From: Accumulibacter sp.
Lineage (GTDB): Bacteria; Pseudomonadota; Gammaproteobacteria; Burkholderiales; Rhodocyclaceae
DNA: 9,370 nt
Direction: 5' to 3'
Assembly (NCBI GenBank): GCA_031284185.1
Contig: JAITAJ010000275.1
Location: forward strand, 1 to 9,370
Part shown: positions 1 to 7,048 of the stretch, piece after piece
Position numbering within the stretch: the stretch's first letter is position 1
Layout: the number at the start of each line of letters is the position of its first letter
The notes under the pieces: model-generated
Told to the model about the DNA's origin: nothing
Database searches by the model: none
The model's input: only the letters and a program-made list of their open reading frames with translations
Position numbers and translations under genes: made by a program

Positions 1-150
1 AACGGATCAGTTCGGGCGCTTCGCGCCGGGTGGGGGCGAAAAGCCGCGCGCCTGATTCCAGAGGACGGAAGACAGAGAAACCGATAGCCCGGTTTTTCGT
101 CCATCCCCCGGCGCGGAGCGCCGCGGACCCACCTGTCATCTGTCTTCTCA
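1..150. repeat. Dispersed REPIN-like repeat, copy A
   Basis: This copy contains two inverted hairpins of the form GGCGC-NNN-GCGCC, at 15-27 (loop TTC) and 110-122 (loop GGA). They are separated by a GGACAG-type tract (about 58-80) and an imperfect palindrome followed by a T run (about 79-98). The right end carries the 15-mer TCATCTGTCTTCTCA at 136-150. The same 15-mer occurs at 1228-1242. On the minus strand its outermost triplet is the TGA stop of the RDD gene. The copy may continue beyond the left edge of the window. No protein is credibly encoded here. The arrangement resembles REP doublets (REPINs), but no transposase of that family is present, so the class is an inference. Confidence 0.8.
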
Positions 151-984
151 GAGCACCGTCCCTTCGAGACAGTCGAACCAGAACCGTTTGGTTTCCAGGT
201 AAGCTCCGGCGATCATTTCCTCGGCTGAAAACGTCACTACCATGCTGGTCAATGCCATGAGAACCACGAAGGCGGCGATGGGCCAGCTCCAGGGTTGATG
301 CGACACCGACCACGCGCTGCCGTCGTCCCATGCGGTCGCCCCCGTTTTTTTCAGCCGGTGATAGCTGTAGGCGCAGGTGAATAAACCGAGGAACGGCACA
401 CCGAACGCCATTCCATACATCAGCGTGCCAAAGGCGCGGCGCAAGGACTCCCCGTAGGGCAGACGCTCCCCATCGCGTTTTTTCACCTGGATCCCGAATA
501 TCCATTTCCCGGGTGTCGCGCCGAAGGTCGACAGACACGCGGCTTCGACGGGAAGCCACAAGATGGCAAGGAGGGGCGCCATGATGATGATCCGGTACTC
601 GAAAACGTCATAGAGATGATTGAGCGACAACTTGACGAAATGACGTTCCCATTTTCCGAAGAGCTTTCGCATCAAGTCGAAGAATGGACATTCCCCGATC
701 GGATAGAACAATAAGTAAAACAGAAGAAGCATGAGCGGGAGCATGAGCGGCACGGCAAGAAGCAGATAGTCCGTCATCCGCGCCAGAAAACGCCGCCACG
801 GATGGAAGTTCATGGCCGGTTTCCGACGCGGCTCGGCGGACTTGGCCGACGCCTTCGACACCATGTCACGCGGTTCGCTCCAGCCGAGGACAAGCCCGAT
901 TCGTCGAATGACAGATTTATCAGGCGATGTCCGGGGGGGGGGGGGCTGGTTTTTCTCCGGCGTTCCAATTTCTTGATCTGACAT
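148..984 (-). CDS. RDD-family integral membrane protein
   Basis: The 278-residue protein has the hallmarks of the RDD family: an arginine-rich stretch before a conserved Asp (R64, R65, R69, D72) leading into the first membrane segment (about 73-95). A GATPGK motif (155-160) follows the second segment (about 130-150). Further hydrophobic segments lie near 187-208 and 234-252. RDD proteins are inner-membrane proteins; some are proposed to act in transport or ion exchange, but no function can be assigned here. The start at 984 is supported by AGGAG at 992-996, 7 bases upstream. The first 57 residues are low-complexity and contain four prolines (14-17) encoded by a run of 13 C's (933-945). An internal Met58 could be an alternative start just ahead of the RDD motif. 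The TGA stop lies in repeat copy A. Confidence 0.85.
   Translation of the reverse strand: MSDQEIGTPEKNQPPPPRTSPDKSVIRRIGLVLGWSEPRDMVSKASAKSAEPRRKPAMNFHPWRRFLARMTDYLLLAVPLMLPLMLLLFYLLFYPIGECPFFDLMRKLFGKWERHFVKLSLNHLYDVFEYRIIIMAPLLAILWLPVEAACLSTFGATPGKWIFGIQVKKRDGERLPYGESLRRAFGTLMYGMAFGVPFLGLFTCAYSYHRLKKTGATAWDDGSAWSVSHQPWSWPIAAFVVLMALTSMVVTFSAEEMIAGAYLETKRFWFDCLEGTVL
933..945. repeat. 13-base G/C homopolymer in the RDD gene
   Basis: Thirteen consecutive G's on the plus strand read as 13 C's on the coding strand, spanning codons 14-17 and the first base of codon 18 of the RDD gene. Tracts this long are prone to slipped-strand changes. As written, the frame is open through the tract. Both other frames close soon after it, near 920 and 810, so a change of one base would truncate the protein unless translation restarts at Met58. 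Confidence 0.85.
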
Positions 985-991
985 CGGCTTG

Positions 992-996
992 CTCCT
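992..996 (-). promoter_or_regulatory. Shine-Dalgarno of the RDD gene
   Basis: AGGAG on the minus strand lies 7 bases ahead of the ATG at 982-984. It decides the start, placing the poly-C tract inside the translated frame rather than in the leader. Confidence 0.7.
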
Positions 997-1104
997 GGCG
1001 CATGAAATCGCCGACGGAGCCGCCGACGATATGGGAATGGAATAAGACCTTGATTGACGGGATCGAATTTATCCCTCTGAAGCGTAAAAACATGACCATG
1101 AAGC

Positions 1105-1132
1105 ATGATACATGGAAACGTCGCCGAAACAA
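1105..1132 (-). promoter_or_regulatory. Possible promoter of the RDD gene
   Basis: Reading the minus strand, TTGTTT (1127-1132) and TATCAT (1105-1110) are 16 bases apart. The -10 matches five of six consensus positions; the -35 is weak and sits at the edge of repeat copy B. The implied leader is about 115 bases. The rest of 985-1104 shows no gene. Confidence 0.3.
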
Positions 1133-1258
1133 ATCAGATGAGTCTGTGGCGCTTCGCGCCGGGTGATGGACGGAAAATCGAGCGCTTGCTTCCCCTGTCC
1201 TCTGAATGGCCGCGAAGCGCCGCAAGTTCATCTGTCTTCTCAAATCCCTGTCTTCTGG
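1127..1258. repeat. Dispersed REPIN-like repeat, copy B
   Basis: This copy lies between the 3' end of glnD and the RDD gene. The left hairpin GGCGC-TTC-GCGCC is at 1148-1160. The opposing right hairpin, around 1208-1222, has one extra C and is imperfect. The central palindrome seen in copy C is decayed here (about 1170-1185). The right flank contains the 15-mer TCATCTGTCTTCTCA (1228-1242) and a further GGACAG-like unit to about 1258. The copy overlaps the last codons of glnD, so the GlnD C-terminus (residues about 863-868) is repeat-encoded. Confidence 0.8.
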
Positions 1259-3846
1259 ACCGGCTTCAGTTGGCCCAACAATTCCGTTTCCAGTTTGATC
1301 CGGCTCTGGATATTGCCAAGGTCGCCACCCGTGATCAGGAAGGTATCCTCAACCCGCTCTCCCAGGGTCACGATCTTGGCGGTGTGGAGTACCGCGCCGT
1401 GGGCCGCCAGCGCGCTGGCGATAATGTACAACAATCCGGGACGGTCGGAGGCGCTGACCGACAGGACGAATTGCGCTTCCTTCTCGTCGTTTTCGATGCT
1501 CACCTGCGGCGCGATCGGGAAATGTTTCACCTGGCGCGAAACGCGCCCCTGCGAGGGTTGCTCGGGAGGCGTCTGCCGAATCAGGCGTTCCTTCAACTCG
1601 TGTTCGATGTAGCTGATCATGCTGCGATCGCTGCCGCGCCCGGTGACGTCGAGCATGATGAAACTGTCGAGCGCGTAGCCGTGCCTGGTGGTGTGAATGC
1701 GCGCGTCGAGGATGTTGTAGCCCGTCCGGCTGAAAAAGCCGACCATGCGGGCGAACAGGTCGCGCTGGTCCCGGATGTACGCCATGACTTCAATGCCGTC
1801 TCCATGCGGGTTGAGGCGGGCCTTGACGACGGGGAGCGCGGTGTCGATGCGGTAATGCAGGGCGCGCGTGTGCCAGGCGATTTCTTCGGCGGAGTGGCGC
1901 AGAAAATACACCGTGTCGAGCTGGCTCCAGAGCCGTTCGTGATCCGATTCCTGTATCCCGTGGTACAGCATCAGGCGCAGCGCTTCTTCCTGGCGCTCCT
2001 TGATGATCCCTTGCGCGGGCACCTGCCCGCCGCCCGAAAGCAGAAGGCGACGGGTCTGGTTGTACAGTCCTTCGAGCAACTGGCCTTTCCACGAATTCCA
2101 GACTTTCGGGCTGGTGCCGCGGATGTCCGCCACGGTCAGGAGATAGAGCGCGGTCAGATGGCGCACGTCCCCGACCGTCCTGGCAAACGCGGCGGCGATG
2201 CCGGGGTCGGCGATGTCCTGCTTCTGCGCGACGTTGGACATGAGGAGATGATGGCGCACCAGCCACACGATCAGTTCGGCATCCTCTTCCGCCAATCCGT
2301 GTTCGTCGCAGAATTCCTTGGCGTCCAAGGCGCCGAGTTCGGAATGGCCGCCGCCGCGTCCCTTGGCGATGTCATGGAACAGCGCGGCGACGTAGAGCAG
2401 CCACGGCTTGTCGAATTCGCTGATCAACTGACTACAGAACGGGTACTCATGGGTGAAGTCGGTGTCCGAGAAACGGCGCAGGTTGCGCAGCACCTGCATG
2501 ATGTGCTGGTCTACCGTGTAGACGTGGAACAGATCGTGTTGCATCTGCCCGACGATGGCGCCGAATTTCGGCAGGTAACGGCCAAGGATGTCGAATTCGT
2601 TCATGCCTCGCAGCCCGTGCAACACGCCGCGCGGCTGCCTGAATATCTCGATGAAGCGTTCCCTGTTCAGCGGGTTCGCGCGGAACCCGTCGTCGATCAG
2701 CCGGCGCGCGCGCCACAACAACCGGATCGTGCGCGCGGTCAGTCCCTTCAGACCGGAATGCCGGCACATCAGCAGAAAGGCTTCGAATATGGCGTCGGGA
2801 TGCTCGGTGAATACCTTTTCGCAGGTCACGTCGAGCAGTTGGCGCGTGTTCTGGAAGCGATCGTTGATCGGTCCGGGTTCGTGCTCGGGCAACGGAAACA
2901 TCGCCGCGCCCATGTTTTGCAGCAGAATGGTATTCAACTGCATGATCGTCTTGGCGGTGCGGTAATACTCCTGCATCAACTGTTCGCTGGCGCGCCGGGT
3001 CGGCTTGTCCTTGAAGCCGAACCGTTCGGCGATCACCGTCTGGTAATCGAACAGCAGACGGTCTTCGTGCCGTCCGGCATGGAAATGCAACTGGATGCGC
3101 AGCTTTTGCAGGAAGCGTTCTCGCCGCCCCAGTCCCTGTTCTTCCTGATAGGTGATGAAGCCATGCCGCTTCAGATCCTGCCAGCTATTGCCGTAACCCG
3201 CCGCCTGCGCGATCCACAGGATCGTCTGCAAGTCGCGCAATCCGCCCGGGCTGTCCTTGCAATTCGGTTCCAGGCTGTACGGCGATCCCTGATATCGGCG
3301 ATAGCGCTCGTCCTGTTCCACGCGCTTGGTGTGGTAGAAGGTCTGCGGGTCGAGCTGCGCCTTGAATTCGGAAAGCATCCGGTTGAACAGGGGATAGTCG
3401 CCGACGATCATCCGCGCTTCCACCAGCGCCGTCTGGATGGTCAGATCGGCCTGAGCTTCCTTCAGGCACTCTTCCACGGTGCGCACGCTGTGACCGATTT
3501 CCAGGCCGATGTCCCAGAACAGACCGACCAACTGTTCGAGCTGCCCGGCGCGCGCCGGGTCCGGAGCGTCCGGCAGAAGAATCAACAGATCGATGTCCGA
3601 TGCCGGCCACAGTTCCCCGCGACCGTAGCCGCCGACCGCGCAGAGCGCCATGGTGTCGGAGAAACGCAGCTCGGTCCACAGTTCGCGCAGCGCCTCGTCG
3701 ATCAGATGGCTGCGTTCGTACAGCAGACAGGCCGGATCGGGATCCGGGCTGGACAGATATTGATCGCGCAGCGCCAGCTGGCTCTTTCGGATGCGCGACT
3801 TGTGACGGCAAACGAGTTCGGAGCGGGCCGCGGAATCGAGCATCAT
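1240..3846 (-). CDS. glnD: Bifunctional uridylyltransferase/uridylyl-removing enzyme GlnD
   Basis: GlnD senses glutamine and attaches or removes UMP on PII signalling proteins, setting glutamine synthetase activity and nitrogen gene expression. The 868 residues show the complete domain order. The N-terminal nucleotidyltransferase has the GG motif (72-73) and metal-binding Asp84 and Asp86. A central domain is followed by an HD hydrolase with His491-Asp492 and supporting residues near His441, His532-His533 and Asp574. Two C-terminal ACT domains lie at about 685-755 and 793-865. The length is normal for the family. The gene begins 4 bases after the map stop, so the two are probably co-transcribed and translationally coupled; I see no strong ribosome binding site. 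Two adjacent ATGs (3844 and 3841) are possible starts. The stop codon and about the last six residues fall within repeat copy B. Confidence 0.97.
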   Translation of the reverse strand: MMLDSAARSELVCRHKSRIRKSQLALRDQYLSSPDPDPACLLYERSHLIDEALRELWTELRFSDTMALCAVGGYGRGELWPASDIDLLILLPDAPDPARAGQLEQLVGLFWDIGLEIGHSVRTVEECLKEAQADLTIQTALVEARMIVGDYPLFNRMLSEFKAQLDPQTFYHTKRVEQDERYRRYQGSPYSLEPNCKDSPGGLRDLQTILWIAQAAGYGNSWQDLKRHGFITYQEEQGLGRRERFLQKLRIQLHFHAGRHEDRLLFDYQTVIAERFGFKDKPTRRASEQLMQEYYRTAKTIMQLNTILLQNMGAAMFPLPEHEPGPINDRFQNTRQLLDVTCEKVFTEHPDAIFEAFLLMCRHSGLKGLTARTIRLLWRARRLIDDGFRANPLNRERFIEIFRQPRGVLHGLRGMNEFDILGRYLPKFGAIVGQMQHDLFHVYTVDQHIMQVLRNLRRFSDTDFTHEYPFCSQLISEFDKPWLLYVAALFHDIAKGRGGGHSELGALDAKEFCDEHGLAEEDAELIVWLVRHHLLMSNVAQKQDIADPGIAAAFARTVGDVRHLTALYLLTVADIRGTSPKVWNSWKGQLLEGLYNQTRRLLLSGGGQVPAQGIIKERQEEALRLMLYHGIQESDHERLWSQLDTVYFLRHSAEEIAWHTRALHYRIDTALPVVKARLNPHGDGIEVMAYIRDQRDLFARMVGFFSRTGYNILDARIHTTRHGYALDSFIMLDVTGRGSDRSMISYIEHELKERLIRQTPPEQPSQGRVSRQVKHFPIAPQVSIENDEKEAQFVLSVSASDRPGLLYIIASALAAHGAVLHTAKIVTLGERVEDTFLITGGDLGNIQSRIKLETELLGQLKPVQKTGI

Positions 3847-3850
3847 CGGG

Positions 3851-4651
3851 TCATTCGGCCCAGTCGGGGGGTGGGCGCATACCGTCGGATACGGTGAGAA
3901 CCTCGTGGCCGGTTTCGGTGACGAGGACGGTGTGTTCCCACTGCGCGGACAGGCTGTGGTCCTTGGTGACCACCGTCCATCCGTTCGCCAGCGCGCGGAT
4001 GGACGCCTTGCCGGCGTTGATCATCGGTTCGATGGTGAAGATCATGTTGGGGCGCAGCACGATCCCCGTGCCGGGCTGGCCGTAATGGACGACTTGCGGA
4101 TCCTCGTGAAAGCGGGCGCCGATGCCGTGGCCGCAGAATTCCCGGACCACGGAGAATCCGGCGCTTTCGGCGTACCGCTGGATGGCGTGGCCGATGTCTC
4201 CCAGGCAGGCGCCCGGCCTGACCCGGAGGATGCCTTTCCACAGGCACTCGAAGGTGACGTCGCAGAGCCGCCGGGCCTGGATGGAAACGTCGCCGACCAG
4301 GAACATCCGGCTGGTATCGCCGTGAAAACCGTTTTTTATGACGGTGACGTCGATATTGACGATATCGCCGTTCCTGAGCGGCTTCTCGCCGGGAATTCCG
4401 TGGCAGATCTGATGGTTGACCGAAATACAGGTCGATTTCGGATAAGGCTCGTAACCTGGCGGGGCGTAGTTCAGCGTGGCGGGAATGCCGCCCTGCACAT
4501 CGACCATGTAATCATGGCAAAGCCTGTCCAGTTTTTCCGTCGCAACCCCCGGTTTCACGAACGGCGCGATGTAATCGAGCACTTCCGCGGCGAGGCGGCA
4601 GGCGAGGCGCATCTTTTCGATGTCGTCGGGCGTTTTGAGGATGATGCTCAT
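3851..4651 (-). CDS. map: Type I methionine aminopeptidase
   Basis: This cytosolic metalloprotease removes the initiator methionine from nascent proteins. The 266 residues match the usual bacterial length of about 264. All five metal ligands are visible: Asp101, Asp112, His175, Glu208 and Glu239, plus the substrate-binding His84. There is no N-terminal zinc-finger or linker extension, so it is a short type I enzyme. It leads the map-glnD operon. A promoter-like pair lies directly upstream (4681-4709). No clear Shine-Dalgarno is seen before the ATG at 4651. In many beta- and gammaproteobacteria map is divergent from rpsB-tsf; here that side is replaced by the repeat array and the DUF4124/guaBA block. 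Confidence 0.97.
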   Translation of the reverse strand: MSIILKTPDDIEKMRLACRLAAEVLDYIAPFVKPGVATEKLDRLCHDYMVDVQGGIPATLNYAPPGYEPYPKSTCISVNHQICHGIPGEKPLRNGDIVNIDVTVIKNGFHGDTSRMFLVGDVSIQARRLCDVTFECLWKGILRVRPGACLGDIGHAIQRYAESAGFSVVREFCGHGIGARFHEDPQVVHYGQPGTGIVLRPNMIFTIEPMINAGKASIRALANGWTVVTKDHSLSAQWEHTVLVTETGHEVLTVSDGMRPPPDWAE

Positions 4652-4680
4652 GGGTTCGGGCGCAAACGAGTGAATCCCGG

Positions 4681-4709
4681 AGCATAGCGGATCGCGCGCG
4701 TCCAGGCAA
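4681..4709 (-). promoter_or_regulatory. Probable map-glnD promoter
   Basis: On the minus strand, TTGCCT (4704-4709) and TATGCT (4681-4686) are separated by 17 bases, each matching four of six sigma-70 consensus positions. Transcription would start near 4674, giving a leader of about 23 bases before the map ATG. The site lies just outside the repeat array, which begins at 4711. Confidence 0.5.
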
Positions 4710-4716
4710 TCCGTTT

Positions 4717-4774
4717 CAGAGGATAGGGTTCAGAGGACAGGGTTCAGAGGACAGGGTTCAGAGGACAGAGGTTT
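4717..4774. repeat. 14-base tandem repeat in array C
   Basis: Three consecutive 14-base units with consensus CAGAGGACAGGGTT start at 4717, 4731 and 4745; the first has one T-for-C change. A fourth, longer variant runs 4759-4774. Bases 4751-4790 match 9321-9360 at 38 of 40 positions. Confidence 0.85.
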
Positions 4775-4826
4775 GAGAGGACAGAAGACAGATGAGTTTG
4801 GGCGCTTCGCGCCGGGTGAGAACGAA

Positions 4827-4844
4827 AAACCGAGCGCTCGGTTT
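4827..4844. terminator. 18-base perfect palindrome, possible bidirectional terminator
   Basis: AAACCGAGCGCTCGGTTT is perfectly self-complementary and flanked by A-rich sequence on the left and pyrimidines on the right. As RNA it could form a 7-pair stem with a GCGC loop and a short U run in either direction. It also marks the switch point between plus-oriented and minus-oriented repeat units. Degraded versions lie in copies A and B. The U run is short, so termination is only a possibility. Confidence 0.35.
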
Positions 4845-4890
4845 CTCTGTCTTCTGTCCTCTATCGTCTGTCCTCTGGACTCTGTCCTCC

Positions 4891-5054
4891 GGAACGTGCT
4901 CGATTTTTCCATCCCACTCGGCGCAAAGCGCCGCAAACTCATCTGTCTTCTGCCTTCTATCATCTGTCCTCTGGAACGCACTCGGTTTTTCCATCCCACT
5001 CGGCGCAAAGCGCCGCAAACCCATCTGTCTTCTGTCTTCTATCTTCTGTCCTCT
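4891..5054. repeat. 82-base tandem duplication in array C
   Basis: Two head-to-tail 82-base units, 4891-4972 and 4973-5054, match at 76 of 82 positions by my alignment. Each carries one GGCGC-AAA-GCGCC hairpin, a TTTTTCCATCCC block and several TCTGTCYTCT units. This suggests expansion by slippage or unequal recombination. Confidence 0.85.
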
Positions 5055-5073
5055 GGACTCTGTCCTCTGAACC

Positions 5074-5526
5074 CTACTCCGGGCACTGGTTTTCAATGAT
5101 CTGTCTCATCTTCGCGGCCTCTTGCCCGCGTTGCGCGTCGTCCAGATAATGGCGTTCGCCGTCGTCGCCGCGCAGACTCATCCGCTCGCCGGATTCCAGG
5201 GCGCGCAACTGCCGGCGGGCGTTCTGGCAGTTTTCGTTTTTTCGGGCGGCGGCGCGCTCTTCCTCTTGCGCCTTCTCGGCCTTTTCCTGGGCTTCCTTCC
5301 GCCGCTTGCGGAACTCCATCTCACGGTCGGCCAGCGATGGCTGCCGTGGGCCGGACTCCGGGGCGCCCGAATCGGTCTGCTTCTGCTGCTGAACCTGACC
5401 GATGGGCGGTTTGTCGGAAATCACCGTCTTTCCGTTCTGATCCTTCCACTGGTAGATCTGCGCGCTTGCCGACAGTGCCACGCATGACGCGGCGACAAGG
5501 GGAAGGAGGTATCGTATCGATCGCAT
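5074..5526 (-). CDS. Exported DUF4124-domain protein
   Basis: This is a 150-residue protein of unknown function. Residues 1-22 form a signal peptide with a likely cut after Ala-Ser-Ala, so it is probably periplasmic. The mature start has the DUF4124 signature (about 23-42): a Tyr-x-Trp-x-Asp pattern, Asn-Gly, then Ser-Asp-Lys-Pro-Pro. Residues about 66-95 are highly charged and Glu/Lys/Arg-rich, probably helical or coiled coil. Cysteines 100 and 148 could pair. I chose the ATG at 5526 because it gives the signal peptide and has AGGA 5 bases upstream; the frame remains open further upstream into guaB but has no supporting signal. It is divergent from guaB across 60 bases. The TAG stop coincides with the edge of repeat array C. 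Confidence 0.85.
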   Translation of the reverse strand: MRSIRYLLPLVAASCVALSASAQIYQWKDQNGKTVISDKPPIGQVQQQKQTDSGAPESGPRQPSLADREMEFRKRRKEAQEKAEKAQEEERAAARKNENCQNARRQLRALESGERMSLRGDDGERHYLDDAQRGQEAAKMRQIIENQCPE

Positions 5527-5553
5527 GGCCGTCCTGACAAATGAAACACACTG

Positions 5554-5583
5554 TATAATACGTTTTTGTGACATCGGATCAAA
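5554..5583. promoter_or_regulatory. Overlapping divergent promoters of DUF4124 gene and guaBA
   Basis: The 60-base gap between the two starts contains a perfect TATAAT on the plus strand (5554-5559), 27 bases before the guaB ATG; its -35 is not convincing (CTGACA at 5534-5539 is only 14 bases away). On the minus strand TTGATC (5577-5582) and TATTAT (5555-5560), 16 bases apart, could drive the DUF4124 gene. The two -10 elements overlap, so simultaneous use would be mutually exclusive. Confidence 0.5.
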
Positions 5584-5586
5584 GCC

Positions 5587-7047
5587 ATGCGTGTCATTCA
5601 GAAAGCCTTGACTTTTGACGACGTTCTGCTGGTTCCCGCCTACTCTGCCATTCTCCCCCGCGATGTCCGCCTGCAAACCCGGCTGACGCGCAACATTTCC
5701 CTCAACGTGCCCCTGGTTTCGTCGGCCATGGATACAGTGACCGAGAGCCGTCTGGCGATTGCGATGGCCCAGGAGGGCGGCATCGGCATCATACACAAGA
5801 ATCTTTCACCCAAGGCGCAGGCGGTCGAGGTGGCCAAGGTCAAGCGTTTCGAGTCGGGGATTCTCAAGGATCCGATTACCGTGCCGCCGAGTATGCCGGT
5901 GCGCGAGGTCGTCGAGTTGGCGCGTCTGCACAAGATTTCGGGGTTTCCGGTCGTGGAAGGTTCGCGCGTGGCCGGTATCGTGACCAACCGCGATCTGCGT
6001 TTCGAGACCAATCTCGATCAGCCCGTGCGCAACATCATGACCCCGCGGGAACGGCTGGTCACGGTCAGGGAAGGCGCCACCGTCGATGAGGGGAAGGCGC
6101 TGATCCACAAGCATCGCCTCGAACGGGTATTGGTGGTCAACGACACCTTCGAGCTGCGCGGGCTGATCACCGTCAAAGACATCATCAAGACGACGGAACA
6201 TCCGAATGCGTGCAAGGACTCGCATGGACGCCTGCGCGTCGGCGCGGCCATCAGCACCGGCGCCGGAACGGAGGAACGCGCGGAATTGCTGGCCGAGGCC
6301 GGTGTCGACGTGATCGTGGTCGACACGGCGCACGGACATTCCCAGGGGGTTCTGGATCGCGTCTCCTGGGTCAAGCGGAATTTCCCGTCGATCGACGTGA
6401 TCGGCGGCAATATCGCCACCGGCGAAGCGGCCAGGGCGCTGCTCGACCAAGGCGCGGACGGCGTCAAGGTGGGGATCGGCCCCGGATCGATCTGTACCAC
6501 CCGGATCGTCGCCGGCGTCGGCGTGCCGCAGATCACGGCGATCCAGATGGTGTCCGACGCGCTCCGGGGCGCGGACGTGCCGCTGCTCGCCGATGGCGGC
6601 ATCCGCTATTCCGGCGACATCTGCAAGGCGATCGCCGCCGGCGGGCATTGCGTCATGCTCGGCGGGCTGTTCGCCGGCACGGAGGAAGCGCCGGGCGAGG
6701 TGGAGCTGTTTCAGGGGCGTTCCTACAAATCCTACCGGGGCATGGGATCGATCGGCGCGATGGCCGGCGGCGCGGCCGATCGGTATTTCCAGGACAGTTC
6801 CGCCAACGTCGACAAGCTGGTCCCGGAAGGGATCGAAGGCCGCGTTCCGTACAAAGGCCCGGTGCTTGCCGTGATCTATCAGCTGATCGGCGGTCTGCGC
6901 TCCGCGATGGGCTATCTGGGTTGCGCGACGATCACGGAAATGCACGCGCGGGCGGCGTTCGTCGAGATTACCTCGTCGGGCATCCGCGAATCGCACGTGC
7001 ATGACGTGCAGATTACCAAGGAAGCGCCGAACTACCATGTGGATTGA
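5587..7047 (+). CDS. guaB: IMP dehydrogenase
   Basis: GuaB oxidises IMP to XMP using NAD+, the committed step of guanine nucleotide synthesis in the cytosol. The 486-residue protein has the usual length and layout: a TIM-barrel catalytic domain interrupted by two CBS domains (about 93-205) that bind regulatory nucleotides. The catalytic loop has the GPGSICTTR motif with Cys303. The phosphate-binding ADGGIR motif is at about 335-340, the GMGS motif near 385-388, and the flap Arg399-Tyr400 is present. The start matches the conserved family N-terminus; only a weak GGA (5576-5578) precedes it. The stop is followed after one base by a short repeat copy and then guaA, so guaB and guaA most likely form one operon. 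Confidence 0.98.
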   Translation: MRVIQKALTFDDVLLVPAYSAILPRDVRLQTRLTRNISLNVPLVSSAMDTVTESRLAIAMAQEGGIGIIHKNLSPKAQAVEVAKVKRFESGILKDPITVPPSMPVREVVELARLHKISGFPVVEGSRVAGIVTNRDLRFETNLDQPVRNIMTPRERLVTVREGATVDEGKALIHKHRLERVLVVNDTFELRGLITVKDIIKTTEHPNACKDSHGRLRVGAAISTGAGTEERAELLAEAGVDVIVVDTAHGHSQGVLDRVSWVKRNFPSIDVIGGNIATGEAARALLDQGADGVKVGIGPGSICTTRIVAGVGVPQITAIQMVSDALRGADVPLLADGGIRYSGDICKAIAAGGHCVMLGGLFAGTEEAPGEVELFQGRSYKSYRGMGSIGAMAGGAADRYFQDSSANVDKLVPEGIEGRVPYKGPVLAVIYQLIGGLRSAMGYLGCATITEMHARAAFVEITSSGIRESHVHDVQITKEAPNYHVD

Positions 7048-7048
7048 G

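Larger units (their letters stand above)
4711..5076. repeat. Compound repeat array, copy C
   Basis: This 366-base gap between map and the DUF4124 gene is made entirely of the repeat family. It opens with CCGTTTCAGAG (also at 7049-7059), then 14-base tandem units, then a plus-oriented hairpin GGCGC-TTC-GCGCC (4801-4813), an 18-base palindrome (4827-4844), and two minus-oriented hairpins GGCGC-AAA-GCGCC (4920-4932 and 5002-5014). GGACAG units lie between these parts, inverted in the right half. Long open frames cross it on both strands, but they translate to Arg/Gln/Thr/Glu/Asp-rich repeats and have no ribosome binding sites; I do not consider them genes. The right edge reaches the DUF4124 stop codon. 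Confidence 0.9.

Noticed and set aside
1105..3897. A 930-codon open frame on the plus strand opposite glnD.
   Set aside because: It is the antisense shadow of a GC-rich gene. GlnD on the minus strand has all domains and catalytic residues, while this frame has no recognisable motif or ribosome binding site.
4717..5054. A CRISPR array as the explanation for the regular repeats.
   Set aside because: The units are contiguous 14- and 82-base tandems with inverted orientation and no unique spacers, and there are no cas genes nearby.
4730..5099. Four overlapping 92-112 codon frames on both strands in the repeat array.
   Set aside because: They translate to short Arg/Gln/Thr/Glu/Asp or Leu/Ser/Cys-Pro repeats from the GGACAG units, on both strands at once. 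Such frames are a by-product of the repeat.
5527..5586. A purine or guanine riboswitch ahead of guaB.
   Set aside because: The leader after the TATAAT is only about 20 bases, too short for an aptamer, and no conserved loop sequences are visible.
5527..5796. An upstream extension of the DUF4124 frame to 5796, inside guaB.
   Set aside because: The extension overlaps guaB antisense, lacks a binding site, and would bury the clear signal peptide starting at Met 5526.
5806..7038. A 410-codon minus-strand frame opposite guaB.
   Set aside because: It is the antisense of a well-supported IMP dehydrogenase and is rich in Arg/His/Asp without domain features.
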